64,000 nucleotides of DNA, from positions 1-64,000 of the forward strand of contig NZ_JBIAOU010000021.1 in the NCBI RefSeq assembly GCF_042879035.1, given 5' to 3'. Position numbers and translations under genes: made by a program. Position 1 is the stretch's first letter. Each line of letters starts with the position of its first letter. Source of the stretch: Rhodococcus_G sp042879035 (lineage in GTDB: Bacteria; Actinomycetota; Actinomycetes; Mycobacteriales; Mycobacteriaceae). A model generated the notes under the pieces. That model was not told the DNA's origin. It did not search any database and saw only the letters and a list, made by a program, of their open reading frames with translations. This document shows, one piece after another, positions 1 through 8,660 of the stretch.

Positions 1-234
1 AACCTCGTTCTCTCACACCCCCCAGGGGCGGAGTCGGTGTCCGTGTCGCTCTGACTCGACAAAAGTTACGTGGCCGTGAACGCCAACGCAAATCGGCTGG
101 TCAGAGCCTTGCTGATCGGAATAACCCGTGGTCGGACGCGTCGAGTCGCGACGAGTGGACCGATTGTGTGCTCGGCGTCACCATTGGTCGGTGCCTCGGC
201 TGCGACGGGGCCCTTGTGCGTGGACAGGAGAGTC

Positions 235-1104
235 ATGGCCGAGTGGCGTCGCGTCACCCCGATCGCCCGCGGGATCTGGAGCATCACCGAGGCGGGCCAC
301 GTCACGATGTGGCTGATCGTCGGTTCCGAACGGGCACTGCTCCTCGACACCGGGATGGGGTTCGTGCCGGTGCGCCCCGTCGTCGAAGTACTCACCGCGC
401 TGCCGGTCCTGGTGGTCAATTCCCACCACCACTTCGACCACGTCGGCGGAAACCACGAGTTCGACGAGGTGCTGATCCATCCCTACGGGGTGGACCGCCT
501 CGCGTCGAGTCCTCCCCCATCCGAACTCCACGGCTACCTGGACCAGTACGACCGGGTGCTGGCCGCGGCGGCGTCCGTCCGCGACGTGGACCACGAACTG
601 CTGCACCTGTTCGATGCGGACAGCGACCCCGCTCCCCTGCCTCCGGGTTTCGACCGGGACGGGTGGCAGATCGGCCCGAGCCGGCCGCGGAGCACCGTCG
701 GGGACGGCGACCGGCTGGATCTGGGGGGACGCGTACTCGAGGTGCTGCACACGCCCGGTCACACTCCCGACGGCATCTGCCTGCACGATTCGTCGACAGG
801 CATCCTCTTCGCCGGTGACACGGTCAGTTCCGGACCGATCTACGCGCACGAGCCGGACTCGGACGTCGCCGACTTCACCGCCAGCGCCGCCCGTCTCGCC
901 GCCATGAAGGACGACGTGTCGCTCGTCGCGATGAGCCACTTCGGCCGAGTGACCGCACCCCCGTACATCCTGCAGTCGGTGGCGGACGCGTTTGCCGACC
1001 TGGCGTATGCGCGTCACCGCGTCCGCCGAGTCCGAGACGCCGTCGGCGACACGGTCGACGAGATCACGTTCGACCACTTCTCGATCACGACCCGCCCCTC
1101 CTGA
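235..1104 (+). CDS. MBL-fold metallo-hydrolase
   Basis: Predicted cytoplasmic metallo-beta-lactamase-fold hydrolase of 289 residues; substrate unknown. The zinc-binding signature SHHHFDHVGG lies near residue 64, followed by a later HTPGHTPDG motif and FAGDTV, all typical of the family. The ATG at 235 is preferred because AGGAG lies about six bases upstream; the frame stays open back to a GTG at 70, but that extension is basic, low-quality sequence without a ribosome site. It stands alone, followed by a terminator hairpin. A glyoxalase II or lactonase-like activity is possible, but the sequence does not decide it. Confidence 0.85.
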   Translation: MAEWRRVTPIARGIWSITEAGHVTMWLIVGSERALLLDTGMGFVPVRPVVEVLTALPVLVVNSHHHFDHVGGNHEFDEVLIHPYGVDRLASSPPPSELHGYLDQYDRVLAAAASVRDVDHELLHLFDADSDPAPLPPGFDRDGWQIGPSRPRSTVGDGDRLDLGGRVLEVLHTPGHTPDGICLHDSSTGILFAGDTVSSGPIYAHEPDSDVADFTASAARLAAMKDDVSLVAMSHFGRVTAPPYILQSVADAFADLAYARHRVRRVRDAVGDTVDEITFDHFSITTRPS

Positions 1105-1108
1105 CACC

Positions 1109-1163
1109 GACTGCGCACCTGCCGACGTATCGCCCGCGACGGGGCGTCGGCAGGTGCACAGTC
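1109..1163 (+). terminator. Terminator hairpin after the MBL gene
   Basis: Two 18-base arms (1109-1126 and 1146-1163) pair with one mismatch, just downstream of the MBL stop codon and upstream of nhaA. Strong GC stem without a T-run, as is usual for terminators in high-GC actinobacteria. Confidence 0.65.
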
Positions 1164-1260
1164 GGCGTCTGGAGCGGACCGGAGCGATACACTTCGGCCG
1201 GAGCGCCGGGAAGTCTGGTCGGCACACGTTGCCGGTCTGCCCGAATACCAGGAGTCTCTC

Positions 1261-2487
1261 GTGAATTCACCGCTCCGCTCCGAACTCACCCGCTACCTCC
1301 GTACCGAAACGGTCGGCGGGTCGATCCTGCTCGTCGCGGCCGCGGTGGCGTTGCTCTGGGCGAACTCGCGGTGGTCCGGCGCCTACACGGCACTGCGGGA
1401 CTTCGTGATCGGACCGAGCGCCCTGCACCTGAACCTGACCGTCAGCACCTGGGCGCAGGACGGCCTGCTCGCCGTCTTCTTCTTCGTCGCCGGGCTCGAA
1501 CTCAAACGCGAACTGGTGGTCGGGGAACTCGCCGACCGCAAGAAGGCACTGCTCCCGATCATCGCTGCGGTCGGCGGCGTCGTCACCCCTGCACTGATCA
1601 CGCTCGCCGTGGGTTGGGGGCAGCCCGGCATCGAGGAGGCGTGGGCCATTCCCGTCGCCACCGACATCGCCTTCGCGCTCGGGGTCCTGGCACTGACGGG
1701 TTCGCGGATCCCGGCCGGCGCGCGGGTGTTCCTGCTCAGCCTCGCCGTCGTCGACGACCTGCTCGCGATCGCGATCATCGCGACCGTGTTCACCACGTCC
1801 ATCGCGTTCGGGTGGCTGCTCGGGTCCCTCACGTGCGCGGTGGGCTACTGGTACGCGCAGCACCGGCGCATCACCAGCGCCTGGCTGTATGTCCCGCTCG
1901 CACTCCTGACCTGGTACTGCATGCACCAGGCCGGCGTCCACGCCACCCTGGCCGGCGTTCTGCTCGGTGTCCTCACGCGCGTCCGCCCCGACCCCGGCGA
2001 GGACGCCGCACCCGCCGTCCGTCTCGAACACCGACTCCAACCGTGGTCGGCCGGACTCTGCGTGCCGCTGTTCGCACTGTTCGCGTCCGGTGTACCGATC
2101 AACGGGGACGTCCTCGGGTCGCTGCTGACCGACCGGCTGACCCTCGCGATCATCCTCGGGATGTTCGTCGGCAAGATCACGGGCATCTTCGGGGTGTCCT
2201 GGGTTTCCGTCCGACTCGGCCTGGCGACCAAACCGAGCGGACTCGGATTCCGCGACATGTTCTCGCTGTCCGTACTGGGCGCGATCGGCTTCACCGTTAG
2301 CCTGCTGGTGACCGAGCTCGCGCTCGAGGGCACCGAACAGGACAAGGCGAAAGCCGCGGTTCTGCTCACGTCCTCGGCTGCATCACTGATCGGGTCGGCG
2401 CTACTGTTGCGCCGGGGACGTGTCCATCAGGCGCGCGTCGCGAACGACACCCGGCCACGGGACGACAACGGAGGGGCTACGACGTGA
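1261..2487 (+). CDS. nhaA: Na+/H+ antiporter NhaA
   Basis: Inner-membrane sodium/proton antiporter that exports Na+ (or Li+) in exchange for protons, with a role in pH and salt homeostasis. It has 408 residues, close to the family length, and about 12 hydrophobic segments. The paired aspartates of the ion site are visible in LAVVDDLLAIAI near residue 165, matching Asp163-Asp164 of the E. coli protein. The GTG start at 1261 is preceded by AGGAG. The stop overlaps the next gene's GTGA start by four bases, so the small membrane protein downstream is probably co-translated. Confidence 0.95.
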   Translation: MNSPLRSELTRYLRTETVGGSILLVAAAVALLWANSRWSGAYTALRDFVIGPSALHLNLTVSTWAQDGLLAVFFFVAGLELKRELVVGELADRKKALLPIIAAVGGVVTPALITLAVGWGQPGIEEAWAIPVATDIAFALGVLALTGSRIPAGARVFLLSLAVVDDLLAIAIIATVFTTSIAFGWLLGSLTCAVGYWYAQHRRITSAWLYVPLALLTWYCMHQAGVHATLAGVLLGVLTRVRPDPGEDAAPAVRLEHRLQPWSAGLCVPLFALFASGVPINGDVLGSLLTDRLTLAIILGMFVGKITGIFGVSWVSVRLGLATKPSGLGFRDMFSLSVLGAIGFTVSLLVTELALEGTEQDKAKAAVLLTSSAASLIGSALLLRRGRVHQARVANDTRPRDDNGGATT

Positions 2488-3008
2488 GCATCAGCGACCG
2501 CAGCGGCAGTACCGGAAACGGGGTGCCGAACACCATCTCGTCGATTCCGCTGACCGATGTCGACGCCCACGCCCCCGGCAACGCCAGCATCGGTGACCTC
2601 GTCAAGGACGCCACCGCCCAGGTCTCGACGCTGGTGCGGGCCGAGGTCGAACTCGCCAAGGCCGAGGTGACCGGCGAGGTGAAGAAGGGCCTGCAGGGTT
2701 CGCTGTTCTTCATCCTCGCGCTGTCCGTGCTCGCCTTCAGCGCGTTCTTCTTCTTCTTCTTCATCGCCGAACTGCTCGATGTCTGGATCGCTCGCTGGCT
2801 CGCGTTCCTGATCGTCTTCATCCTGATGCTGCTGGTCACCGCGTTGCTCGCCCTGCTCGGCTACCTGCGGGTTCGCAAACTCCGAGCACCGGAGAAGACC
2901 ATCGACTCGCTGAAGCAGGCCGCGACCGTGCTGCCGCAGGCCGCGGAATCGAGCTACACACACCGCGACTACACCCCCGGTGAGTACGCGCGTCGGACCG
3001 CGCCCTGA
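2484..3008 (+). CDS. Phage-holin-family (actinobacterial holin III-like) membrane protein
   Basis: Membrane protein of 174 residues. The N-terminal half is a soluble amphipathic helix (DLVKDATAQVSTLVRAEVEL), followed by two hydrophobic hairpin segments around residues 73-95 and 102-125. This is the layout of the Actinobacteria holin/superfamily III proteins (PF07332), which usually lie in normal chromosomes rather than prophages. It corresponds in position to Rv3669. A run of six TTC codons encodes six phenylalanines in the first membrane segment. The start overlaps the nhaA stop (GTGA). Function unknown; nothing phage-like is nearby. Confidence 0.8.
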   Translation: MSISDRSGSTGNGVPNTISSIPLTDVDAHAPGNASIGDLVKDATAQVSTLVRAEVELAKAEVTGEVKKGLQGSLFFILALSVLAFSAFFFFFFIAELLDVWIARWLAFLIVFILMLLVTALLALLGYLRVRKLRAPEKTIDSLKQAATVLPQAAESSYTHRDYTPGEYARRTAP

Positions 3009-3954
3009 TCCCGGGGCAGTGACCTCTCCTCCCGACCCGTCCACCGTCCGAATCGACGGGCCGTGGCGGCATCGTGACGTGCACGCCAACGGCATCCGAT
3101 TCCACGCTGTCGAAGCCGGACCCACCGAACCCGACGCTCCGCTGGTCGTGCTCCTGCACGGCTTCGCGGACTTCTGGTGGTCGTGGCGACACCAGCTGAC
3201 CGCCCTCGCCGACGCCGGCTACCGGACGGTGGCGGTCGACCTGCGCGGATACGGCGACACCGACAAGCCGCCACGCGGATACGACGGTTGGACCCTGGCC
3301 GGGGATGTCGCGGGGCTCATCCGGGCCCTCGGGCACACCGACGCGTCCCTCGTCGGCCACGCCGACGGCGGACTGGTCTGCTGGGCGACCGCCGTCCTGC
3401 ATCCGCGCGTGGTCCGCTCGATCGCGCTGATCGCGTCACCGCATCCGATCGCCCTCAGACGGGCAGTGCTGCGCAATCGCGCCCAGCGGTCGGCCTTCCT
3501 GCCGACGTTTCTCGGCTACCAGCTGCCGTGGCGTCCGGAACGACAGCTGACCCGCGACGACGGTGTCGCGGTCGAGCGACTGCTCCGGAGCCGCACCGGC
3601 AGCTCCGCGCGGGCCACCGGCGAATTCGACGACGCCATCGCGCGGTACCGGTCCGCGATCCAGATATCCGGGGCCGCCCACTGCAGCCTCGAATACCAGC
3701 GCTGGGCGTTCCGCAGCCAGTGGCGTCCCGACGGTCGTCGCTTCATGACGGCGATGGACCAGGTGCTGCAGATCCCCGCCCTGCAGATCCACGGCGACGG
3801 CGACCCGTACGTACTGCGGTCGACGCTGCAGTCGGACACCCACTGGGCGCCGCGGCTCCGGGTGCACGCAGTTCCCGGCGCAGGTCACTACCCGCACTGG
3901 GAGAAACCCGACGAGGTGACCGCGCTACTCGACGAGGCACTGCACGCGCGGTGA
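2980..3954 (+). CDS. Alpha/beta hydrolase (EphE-like epoxide hydrolase family)
   Basis: Soluble alpha/beta-hydrolase of 324 residues. It sits directly upstream of marP, as EphE (Rv3670) does. The oxyanion motif LLHGFADFWWSW (residues 58-69), an acid-loop aspartate in HGDGDPYVL and the late histidine in AGHYPHWEKP are all present. The nucleophile elbow reads GHADGG, which places alanine (residue 128) where epoxide hydrolases have aspartate, with an aspartate one residue later. The predicted start overlaps the previous gene by 29 bases; a GTG at 3019 would remove the overlap and is a credible alternative. Substrate unknown. Confidence 0.8.
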   Translation: MSTRVGPRPDPGAVTSPPDPSTVRIDGPWRHRDVHANGIRFHAVEAGPTEPDAPLVVLLHGFADFWWSWRHQLTALADAGYRTVAVDLRGYGDTDKPPRGYDGWTLAGDVAGLIRALGHTDASLVGHADGGLVCWATAVLHPRVVRSIALIASPHPIALRRAVLRNRAQRSAFLPTFLGYQLPWRPERQLTRDDGVAVERLLRSRTGSSARATGEFDDAIARYRSAIQISGAAHCSLEYQRWAFRSQWRPDGRRFMTAMDQVLQIPALQIHGDGDPYVLRSTLQSDTHWAPRLRVHAVPGAGHYPHWEKPDEVTALLDEALHAR

Positions 3955-3966
3955 GCAGGACCGCCG

Positions 3967-5157
3967 TCAGAGGATGCACTCGCCGGTGGCCACCGCGGCG
4001 CCCACGAGCGACGACTGCTCCAACTGTCGCGACACCTCGGCCGCGGTGAGCGCGAAACCGGTGTCGCTGTTGTCGACGGCCGCACCGAACACGACACCGA
4101 GCACCTGGCCCTGGGCGTCGACCAGCGGTCCACCGGAATTGCCCTGCTTGACCGATCCGCGGACTGTGTAGACCTCCCGCGTGACGTCGGTGGACCTGTA
4201 GATGTCCGGTCCGCTCAGGTCGAGGACCTCGCGGACGCGGGCGGCGCTGGACATGTAGGGGCCCCCGCCCGGATAGCCGAGGACGAGGGCGTCGGCACCC
4301 GAGTCCGCCGGCTCCTCCGCGAAGGACAGCGGGACGGCGTCGAGTCCCGGGACGTCGAGCACCGCGACATCGACGCTCGGGTCGAACAGGACCACCGTGG
4401 CGTTCAGCGCGCCGTCGGCGGTGTCCACGACGACCTGGGTGGTGCCGGCGACGACATGGGCGTTGGTCATCACCCGCTCGGGAGCGACCACGAACCCGGA
4501 CCCTTCGAGGGCACGCTGGCAGCTCGGCGCGACCCCGCGAATCCGCAGGACGCTCTCCTGCAGCCGCGCCGCGAGCGGGCTCTGCGCGATCGCCGGATCC
4601 GGCGGGTCCACGACCGCGATCGGGGTGCGTCCGAACGGGCCGATCACGTCCGGCAACCCGGAGGTGTCGAGGAGAGCGGAGAAGTCGCTCGGCAGGCGAC
4701 GCATCCAGCTCGGCGCCACCTCGTCCACCTGCGTCAGGACCTTCGAGCCGCGCACCGCCGACGCCACCTCGGGCTGCGACGACGCGGTCAGTGGGATCGC
4801 CAGCAGCCAGGCCGCGAACAGCACGGCCAAGCACTGCAGGCCGGCACCGACGACGCTGTCCACCGACCGGGTCGCCGGGCTGTGCATGCTGCCGCGGGCC
4901 GCGCGGCCGAGGACCATGCCCGCGACCTCGCCGACGATCACCAACCCGACGATCAGCACGATCCCGACGAGTATCCGGGCGCGTCCGTCGTCGACGTGGA
5001 CGAGCACGTGCGGCGCGATCAGGATCCCGGCGACCGCGCCGAGGATCACGCCGAGGAAGGCCAGGGCGGAGGCCACCGCGCCGTGCCGCCAACCCGACGT
5101 CGCGGCGAGCACCGCGATGGCGATGACGGCGATGTCGATCCAGGTCGATCCGGTCAC
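3967..5157 (-). CDS. marP: MarP-like membrane-anchored serine protease
   Basis: Periplasmic trypsin-like protease anchored by four N-terminal membrane helices (CvpA/colicin V production-like region, residues 1-125). In M. tuberculosis MarP is needed for acid resistance. The catalytic triad is visible: His in TNAHVVAG, Asp in DVAVLDV and Ser in GNSGGPL (about residue 341 of 396). Two cysteines, one in APSCQRAL and one at the C-terminus in GECIL, match the regulatory disulfide of MarP. The GTG start at 5157 overlaps the upstream NUDIX stop (GTGA). It is the last gene of a minus-strand operon with NUDIX, thioredoxin and nth. Confidence 0.92.
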   Translation of the reverse strand: MTGSTWIDIAVIAIAVLAATSGWRHGAVASALAFLGVILGAVAGILIAPHVLVHVDDGRARILVGIVLIVGLVIVGEVAGMVLGRAARGSMHSPATRSVDSVVGAGLQCLAVLFAAWLLAIPLTASSQPEVASAVRGSKVLTQVDEVAPSWMRRLPSDFSALLDTSGLPDVIGPFGRTPIAVVDPPDPAIAQSPLAARLQESVLRIRGVAPSCQRALEGSGFVVAPERVMTNAHVVAGTTQVVVDTADGALNATVVLFDPSVDVAVLDVPGLDAVPLSFAEEPADSGADALVLGYPGGGPYMSSAARVREVLDLSGPDIYRSTDVTREVYTVRGSVKQGNSGGPLVDAQGQVLGVVFGAAVDNSDTGFALTAAEVSRQLEQSSLVGAAVATGECIL

Positions 5158-5879
5158 CGCTCGTGCACCTCCTTGACGCCGGCGTCCAACTCGGCGAGGA
5201 CGACGTCGAGGTCGCGCACGTCGTGGTGGTCCCACTCGATCTCCCAGCCGGACACAGTGATCAGGCCGGCGAGCACACCCGCCGTGAATCCCCACACCAG
5301 GAGGCCGTCGACCTGGAACGCCGGGCCGCGGTACCCGAGCCGATGCTCGACGAGGAACCGGTTGTCGGGGTCGAGCAGCGACCGCAGCGGCACCCGGGCC
5401 ACCCGGGCCGTCTCCCGGTGATCGACGGGACGGACCGGCGTCGGCCGCTCCCAGTACGCGATGACGGGGGTGACGTCGAAACGGGACGGCGGCACGAAGA
5501 TGCCGGGCAGGACGGACAGGGCCCGGACCCCGGTCGGGTCGAGGCCGGTCTCCTCCTCGGCCTCACGCAGTGCGGTCGCGATCGGTCCGTCGTCGCCGGG
5601 GTCGGCGGCGCCGCCCGGGAAGGCGACCTGCCCACTGTGCTGCCGGAGCGTCGCCGCGCGTTGGGTCAGCAGGAGGTCTGCGTTCTCGGGCAGACCGCCC
5701 AGGCTGAGCGGATCCGCTTCCTCGGACCCGCCGAACAGCACCAGCACGGACGCATCCCGCACCCGGGCACCGTTCGGGGCCCGGCGGTGCAGAACGGGGT
5801 TGACCGCCCGGTGGTCCGCCGGCGGCACCGTCGCGACCCGCCGCAACCATTCCGGAGACGGGTGTTCGGTGCGGGTCAT
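5154..5879 (-). CDS. NUDIX hydrolase, CoA pyrophosphatase-like
   Basis: Soluble hydrolase of 241 residues containing a NUDIX box (GGAADPGDDG followed by ALREAEEETGL) that binds metal and cleaves nucleoside-diphosphate linkages. The sequence before the box (LLTQRAATLRQHSGQVAFPG) is the form found in CoA pyrophosphatases of the NudL/UPF0035 group, so coenzyme A or a related nucleotide is the probable substrate. The start ATG overlaps the upstream thioredoxin stop (ATGA) and its own stop overlaps the marP start, so translation is probably coupled through three genes. It is equivalent in position to Rv3672c. Confidence 0.88.
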   Translation of the reverse strand: MTRTEHPSPEWLRRVATVPPADHRAVNPVLHRRAPNGARVRDASVLVLFGGSEEADPLSLGGLPENADLLLTQRAATLRQHSGQVAFPGGAADPGDDGPIATALREAEEETGLDPTGVRALSVLPGIFVPPSRFDVTPVIAYWERPTPVRPVDHRETARVARVPLRSLLDPDNRFLVEHRLGYRGPAFQVDGLLVWGFTAGVLAGLITVSGWEIEWDHHDVRDLDVVLAELDAGVKEVHER

Positions 5880-6550
5880 GACGCGACGCCCAGGTGCTCG
5901 TGGACCGCGGCGGCGATCTCGTCCGCGCTGTGGAACGGCTGCGGCAGCACCGCGGCCACCGTCCCGTCGGCGCGGATCAGGGCGGTCACCGGCAGCACCT
6001 TCGGCGCGCCGACCGCGGTGGCGATACGCCCGGCGCCGTCCTGCACGCCGGGCAGATGCACCCCGTACTCGGTCAGCGCGGTCAACGCATTCCCCTCCTT
6101 CGGATCCTGATGGGCGGTCAACACCGTCACCGAGTCGCCCGCGCGGCGCGCGTACTCGTCGAGGGCGGGCAGTTCCTCGGCGCACGGGCCACACCAGTAG
6201 GCCCAGAGGTTCACCAGCGCGGGCTTGCCGGCCAGTGCAGCGCCGACGTCGATGCGCCCGCCGTCGGCGAGACAGCCGAGTTCCACCCCGGCGAGAGGTC
6301 CGGACGCGACGACGCCGGGCTCCGGAACCGGACACTGCTGCAGCGCGGCCGCCGTCCGTGGAGCGACGAGCGCCGCGTCGGTGTCACCCGCGGACCGTTC
6401 GACCGCGGACGGGGTCGCTCCGCCGCTCGAGTAGTCGACGTAGCTGCGGGGCGCGGGATCGTCACCGCCACGCGGCCAGATCGCCACCGCCAACGCGACG
6501 ACCACGACGAGGGCAGCCAGGCTCCACCGGCCGGTGTTCGACAAACTCAC
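5876..6550 (-). CDS. TlpA/ResA-family membrane-anchored thioredoxin
   Basis: Extracytoplasmic thiol-disulfide oxidoreductase of 224 residues. One N-terminal membrane anchor (WSLAALVVVVALAVAIW) is followed by a disordered linker and a thioredoxin fold with the redox motif WCGPC. The TlpA-type insertion between the first strand and the active site is present. Likely roles are cytochrome maturation or maintenance of secreted cysteines, including possibly the disulfide of the adjacent MarP protease, which is an inference from position. GTG at 6550 was chosen since it lies just before the anchor and seven bases after the nth stop; no strong ribosome site is visible. Confidence 0.85.
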   Translation of the reverse strand: MSLSNTGRWSLAALVVVVALAVAIWPRGGDDPAPRSYVDYSSGGATPSAVERSAGDTDAALVAPRTAAALQQCPVPEPGVVASGPLAGVELGCLADGGRIDVGAALAGKPALVNLWAYWCGPCAEELPALDEYARRAGDSVTVLTAHQDPKEGNALTALTEYGVHLPGVQDGAGRIATAVGAPKVLPVTALIRADGTVAAVLPQPFHSADEIAAAVHEHLGVAS

Positions 6551-6557
6551 GCTCGGC

Positions 6558-7367
6558 TCACCGACCCGCAAGATCGAGCAGGTGATCGGTTTCGGGTCCC
6601 TTGACCAGTGCCGCGGCCACAGCCGGGTCGGTCGGCCCTTCCCCGTACGAGGGGCAGTCCTTCGCGAGGACACACACCCCGCAGGCGGGTTTACGAGCGT
6701 GGCACACCCGGCGCCCGTGGAAGATCACCCGGTGCGAGAGCAGCGTCCACTCCTTGCGGGGGATCAGCTCACCGACGACCCGCTCGACCTTGACCGGGTC
6801 CTCCTCGTCGGTCCAGCGCCACCGCCGAACGAGCCGCCCGAAGTGGGTGTCCACCGTGATTCCCGGCACATCGAACGCGTTGCCGAGGACGACGTTGGCG
6901 GTCTTGCGCCCGAAGCCGGGCAGACCGACGAGTTCGGTGAGCGTACGCGGCACCTCGCCGTCGAAGCGCTCCACGAGCGCCTGGCCGAGCCCGATGATCG
7001 AATTCGCCTTGTTGCGGTAGAAGCCCGTCGTCCGGATGTACTCCTCGAGCTCGGCACGATCCGCGCCTGCGTAGTCGGCGGCCGTCCGGTAGCGAGCGAA
7101 CAGTGCCGGGGTGACCTGGTTGACCCGCACGTCAGTGCACTGCGCGGACAGGATCGTCGCCACCGACAGCTCGAGCGGCGTGCTGAAGTCGAGTTCGCAG
7201 TACACGTGGGGGAAGGCCTCGCCGAGGCGGCGGTTCATGCGCCGGGCGCGGCGCACCAGCCCCAGTCGGGTCTCGTCGGGTTTCGATCCACCGCCGGACG
7301 CCGCGCGCCCGCTCGTCCCGGACGTGGCCCGGCGCTGCGGCGGGGTCTTCGAAACAGTGGTCGACAC
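6558..7367 (-). CDS. nth: Endonuclease III (base-excision repair DNA glycosylase)
   Basis: DNA glycosylase/AP lyase that removes oxidised pyrimidines. The helix-hairpin-helix LPGFGRKTANVV carries the catalytic lysine, VDTHFGRL carries the catalytic aspartate, and four cysteines in CHARKPACGVCVLAKDC form the C-terminal [4Fe-4S] site (C-x6-C-x2-C-x5-C). At 269 residues it is longer than E. coli Nth because of a basic, glycine-rich N-terminal tail of about 35 residues, which is common in actinobacteria. It is the first gene of the nth-thioredoxin-NUDIX-marP operon. GTG start. Confidence 0.95.
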   Translation of the reverse strand: MSTTVSKTPPQRRATSGTSGRAASGGGSKPDETRLGLVRRARRMNRRLGEAFPHVYCELDFSTPLELSVATILSAQCTDVRVNQVTPALFARYRTAADYAGADRAELEEYIRTTGFYRNKANSIIGLGQALVERFDGEVPRTLTELVGLPGFGRKTANVVLGNAFDVPGITVDTHFGRLVRRWRWTDEEDPVKVERVVGELIPRKEWTLLSHRVIFHGRRVCHARKPACGVCVLAKDCPSYGEGPTDPAVAAALVKGPETDHLLDLAGR

Positions 7368-7448
7368 CTGATCAACTCTACGGACGGCCCCGACAACCGA
7401 TCACGCATCGTTTCGCTTCTGAGACATTGGGCGTGTTTACTGCCCCGT

Positions 7449-7715
7449 ATGCAAGGACTCGCTGTGGTGCTGTTCCCAGTGCTGCTCATGCTGTTCGCGC
7501 TGGCGATGGAACGAGTGGAGTTCCGCCTTCGCCGACTGACCGTGCGTGAACAGGAAGTGCAGGAGTTCCTCGATCAGGCGAGCCACGCCGAGGTTGCCAC
7601 ACTCGCCCACGAGGGTCTGCCGCGTGCACTCGCCCGATTCCACCTCCGCCGCAAGCGGGGTGTCACCGACGAGGACGACGAAGACGACGATCTGACCGAA
7701 CGCCGAGCCAGCTGA
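7449..7715 (+). CDS. Small conserved membrane protein (Rv3675-like)
   Basis: Protein of 88 residues with one N-terminal hydrophobic helix (GLAVVLFPVLLMLFALAM), then a charged cytoplasmic segment ending in a run of acidic residues (DEDDEDDD). It lies between nth and crp on the plus strand, where M. tuberculosis has the membrane protein gene Rv3675. The ATG at 7449 starts directly before the membrane helix. No domain is recognised and no function can be assigned. Confidence 0.7.
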   Translation: MQGLAVVLFPVLLMLFALAMERVEFRLRRLTVREQEVQEFLDQASHAEVATLAHEGLPRALARFHLRRKRGVTDEDDEDDDLTERRAS

Positions 7716-7776
7716 TCAGGCGTGAATCCCTCCCGGTCCGGCCCCGCCGAAGCGGCTCGACTCGCAGTGCGTGGCG

Positions 7777-7919
7777 GTGATCACTACGCTTCCGCATCGG
7801 GACGATAGACTTCCACCGTTAGCGACAGATTAGGTCGGCGCGTGACCCGTGCCGAACGGCGGTCGCGGCCCCCCGGGGCATCGTCCGTCGAACCAGAGTT
7901 ATCCGATGAAGGAGCACAG
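7777..7919 (+). promoter_or_regulatory. crp upstream region with -10-like element
   Basis: The leader before crp contains a perfect 8-base palindrome GTGATCAC (7777-7784) and a -10-like TAGACT near 7805, then a long leader ending in AAGGAG before the GTG. The palindrome lacks the six-base spacer of a CRP site, so its role is unknown. Confidence 0.35.
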
Positions 7920-8594
7920 GTGGACGAGGTCCTGGCCAGGGCAGGCATCTTCCAGGGAGTCGAGCCCTCGGCGGTCGCCGCGCTGGTCAAGCAGCTGCAG
8001 CCCGTCGATTTCCCGCGTGGACACGTGATCTTCAACGAAGGTGAACCGGGCGACCGGCTCTACATCATCGTGTCCGGCAAGATCAAGCTCGGGCGCCGTT
8101 CTCCCGACGGTCGCGAGAATCTGCTGACCATCATGGGACCGTCCGACATGTTCGGCGAGCTGTCGATCTTCGACCCCGGCCCGCGCACGTCGACCGCGAC
8201 CACGGTCACCGAGGTCCGCGCCGTCAGCATGGATCGCGACGCCCTCAAGTCGTGGATCGACCAGCGTCCGGAGATCGCCGAGCAGCTGCTCCGCGTCCTG
8301 GCCCGCCGCCTGCGCCGCACCAACAACAACCTCGCCGACCTGATCTTCACCGACGTGCCCGGCCGCGTCGCGAAGGCGCTGCTACAGCTCGCGCAGCGTT
8401 TCGGCACGCAGGAGGGCGGCGCACTGCGCGTCACCCACGACCTCACCCAGGAAGAGATCGCGCAGCTCGTCGGCGCCTCCCGCGAGACCGTGAACAAGGC
8501 ACTCGCCGACTTCGCGCACCGCGGCTGGATCCGGCTCGAGGGCAAGAGCGTGCTCATCTCCGACTCCGAGCGTCTCGCCCGACGCGCGCGCTGA
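7920..8594 (+). CDS. crp: Crp/Fnr-family cAMP-responsive transcription regulator
   Basis: DNA-binding regulator of 224 residues, the same length as M. tuberculosis Rv3676 (CRP), which it resembles closely by recall. The N-terminal cyclic-nucleotide domain (to residue ~115) contains FGELSIFDPGPRTSTAT, the phosphate-binding cassette, and a long dimer helix follows. The C-terminal winged helix has the recognition helix in GASRETVNKALADF. GTG at 7920 is chosen since AAGGAG lies six bases upstream and the product begins VDEVLARAGIF, as in the mycobacterial protein; an in-frame ATG at 7842 is rejected. A terminator follows. Confidence 0.95.
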   Translation: MDEVLARAGIFQGVEPSAVAALVKQLQPVDFPRGHVIFNEGEPGDRLYIIVSGKIKLGRRSPDGRENLLTIMGPSDMFGELSIFDPGPRTSTATTVTEVRAVSMDRDALKSWIDQRPEIAEQLLRVLARRLRRTNNNLADLIFTDVPGRVAKALLQLAQRFGTQEGGALRVTHDLTQEEIAQLVGASRETVNKALADFAHRGWIRLEGKSVLISDSERLARRAR

Positions 8595-8607
8595 CACCCG
8601 GACCCGG

Positions 8608-8640
8608 AACCGCCCGTCCCGCTCTGCGGGGCGGGCGGTT
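8608..8640 (+). terminator. crp terminator
   Basis: A 15-base arm (8608-8622) and its complement (8626-8640), with one G-T pair and a three-base loop, 14 bases after the crp stop. It can also serve the convergent MBL gene on the other strand. Confidence 0.8.
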
Positions 8641-8660
8641 TCCCGTTCTCGTGCCGGATC

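Noticed and set aside
70..234. N-terminal extension of the first MBL hydrolase
   Set aside because: Open frame but no ribosome site, and the residues do not resemble the family; AGGAG supports the ATG at 235.
178..1227. Long minus-strand frame opposite the MBL gene
   Set aside because: Arg/Val/Gly-rich shadow translation typical of antisense frames in GC-rich genes; no motif.
2484..3008. Prophage holin
   Set aside because: Holin-family label only; the gene sits in conserved core synteny with no phage genes nearby.
7777..7784. CRP autoregulatory site before crp
   Set aside because: GTGATCAC lacks the six-base spacer of CRP sites.
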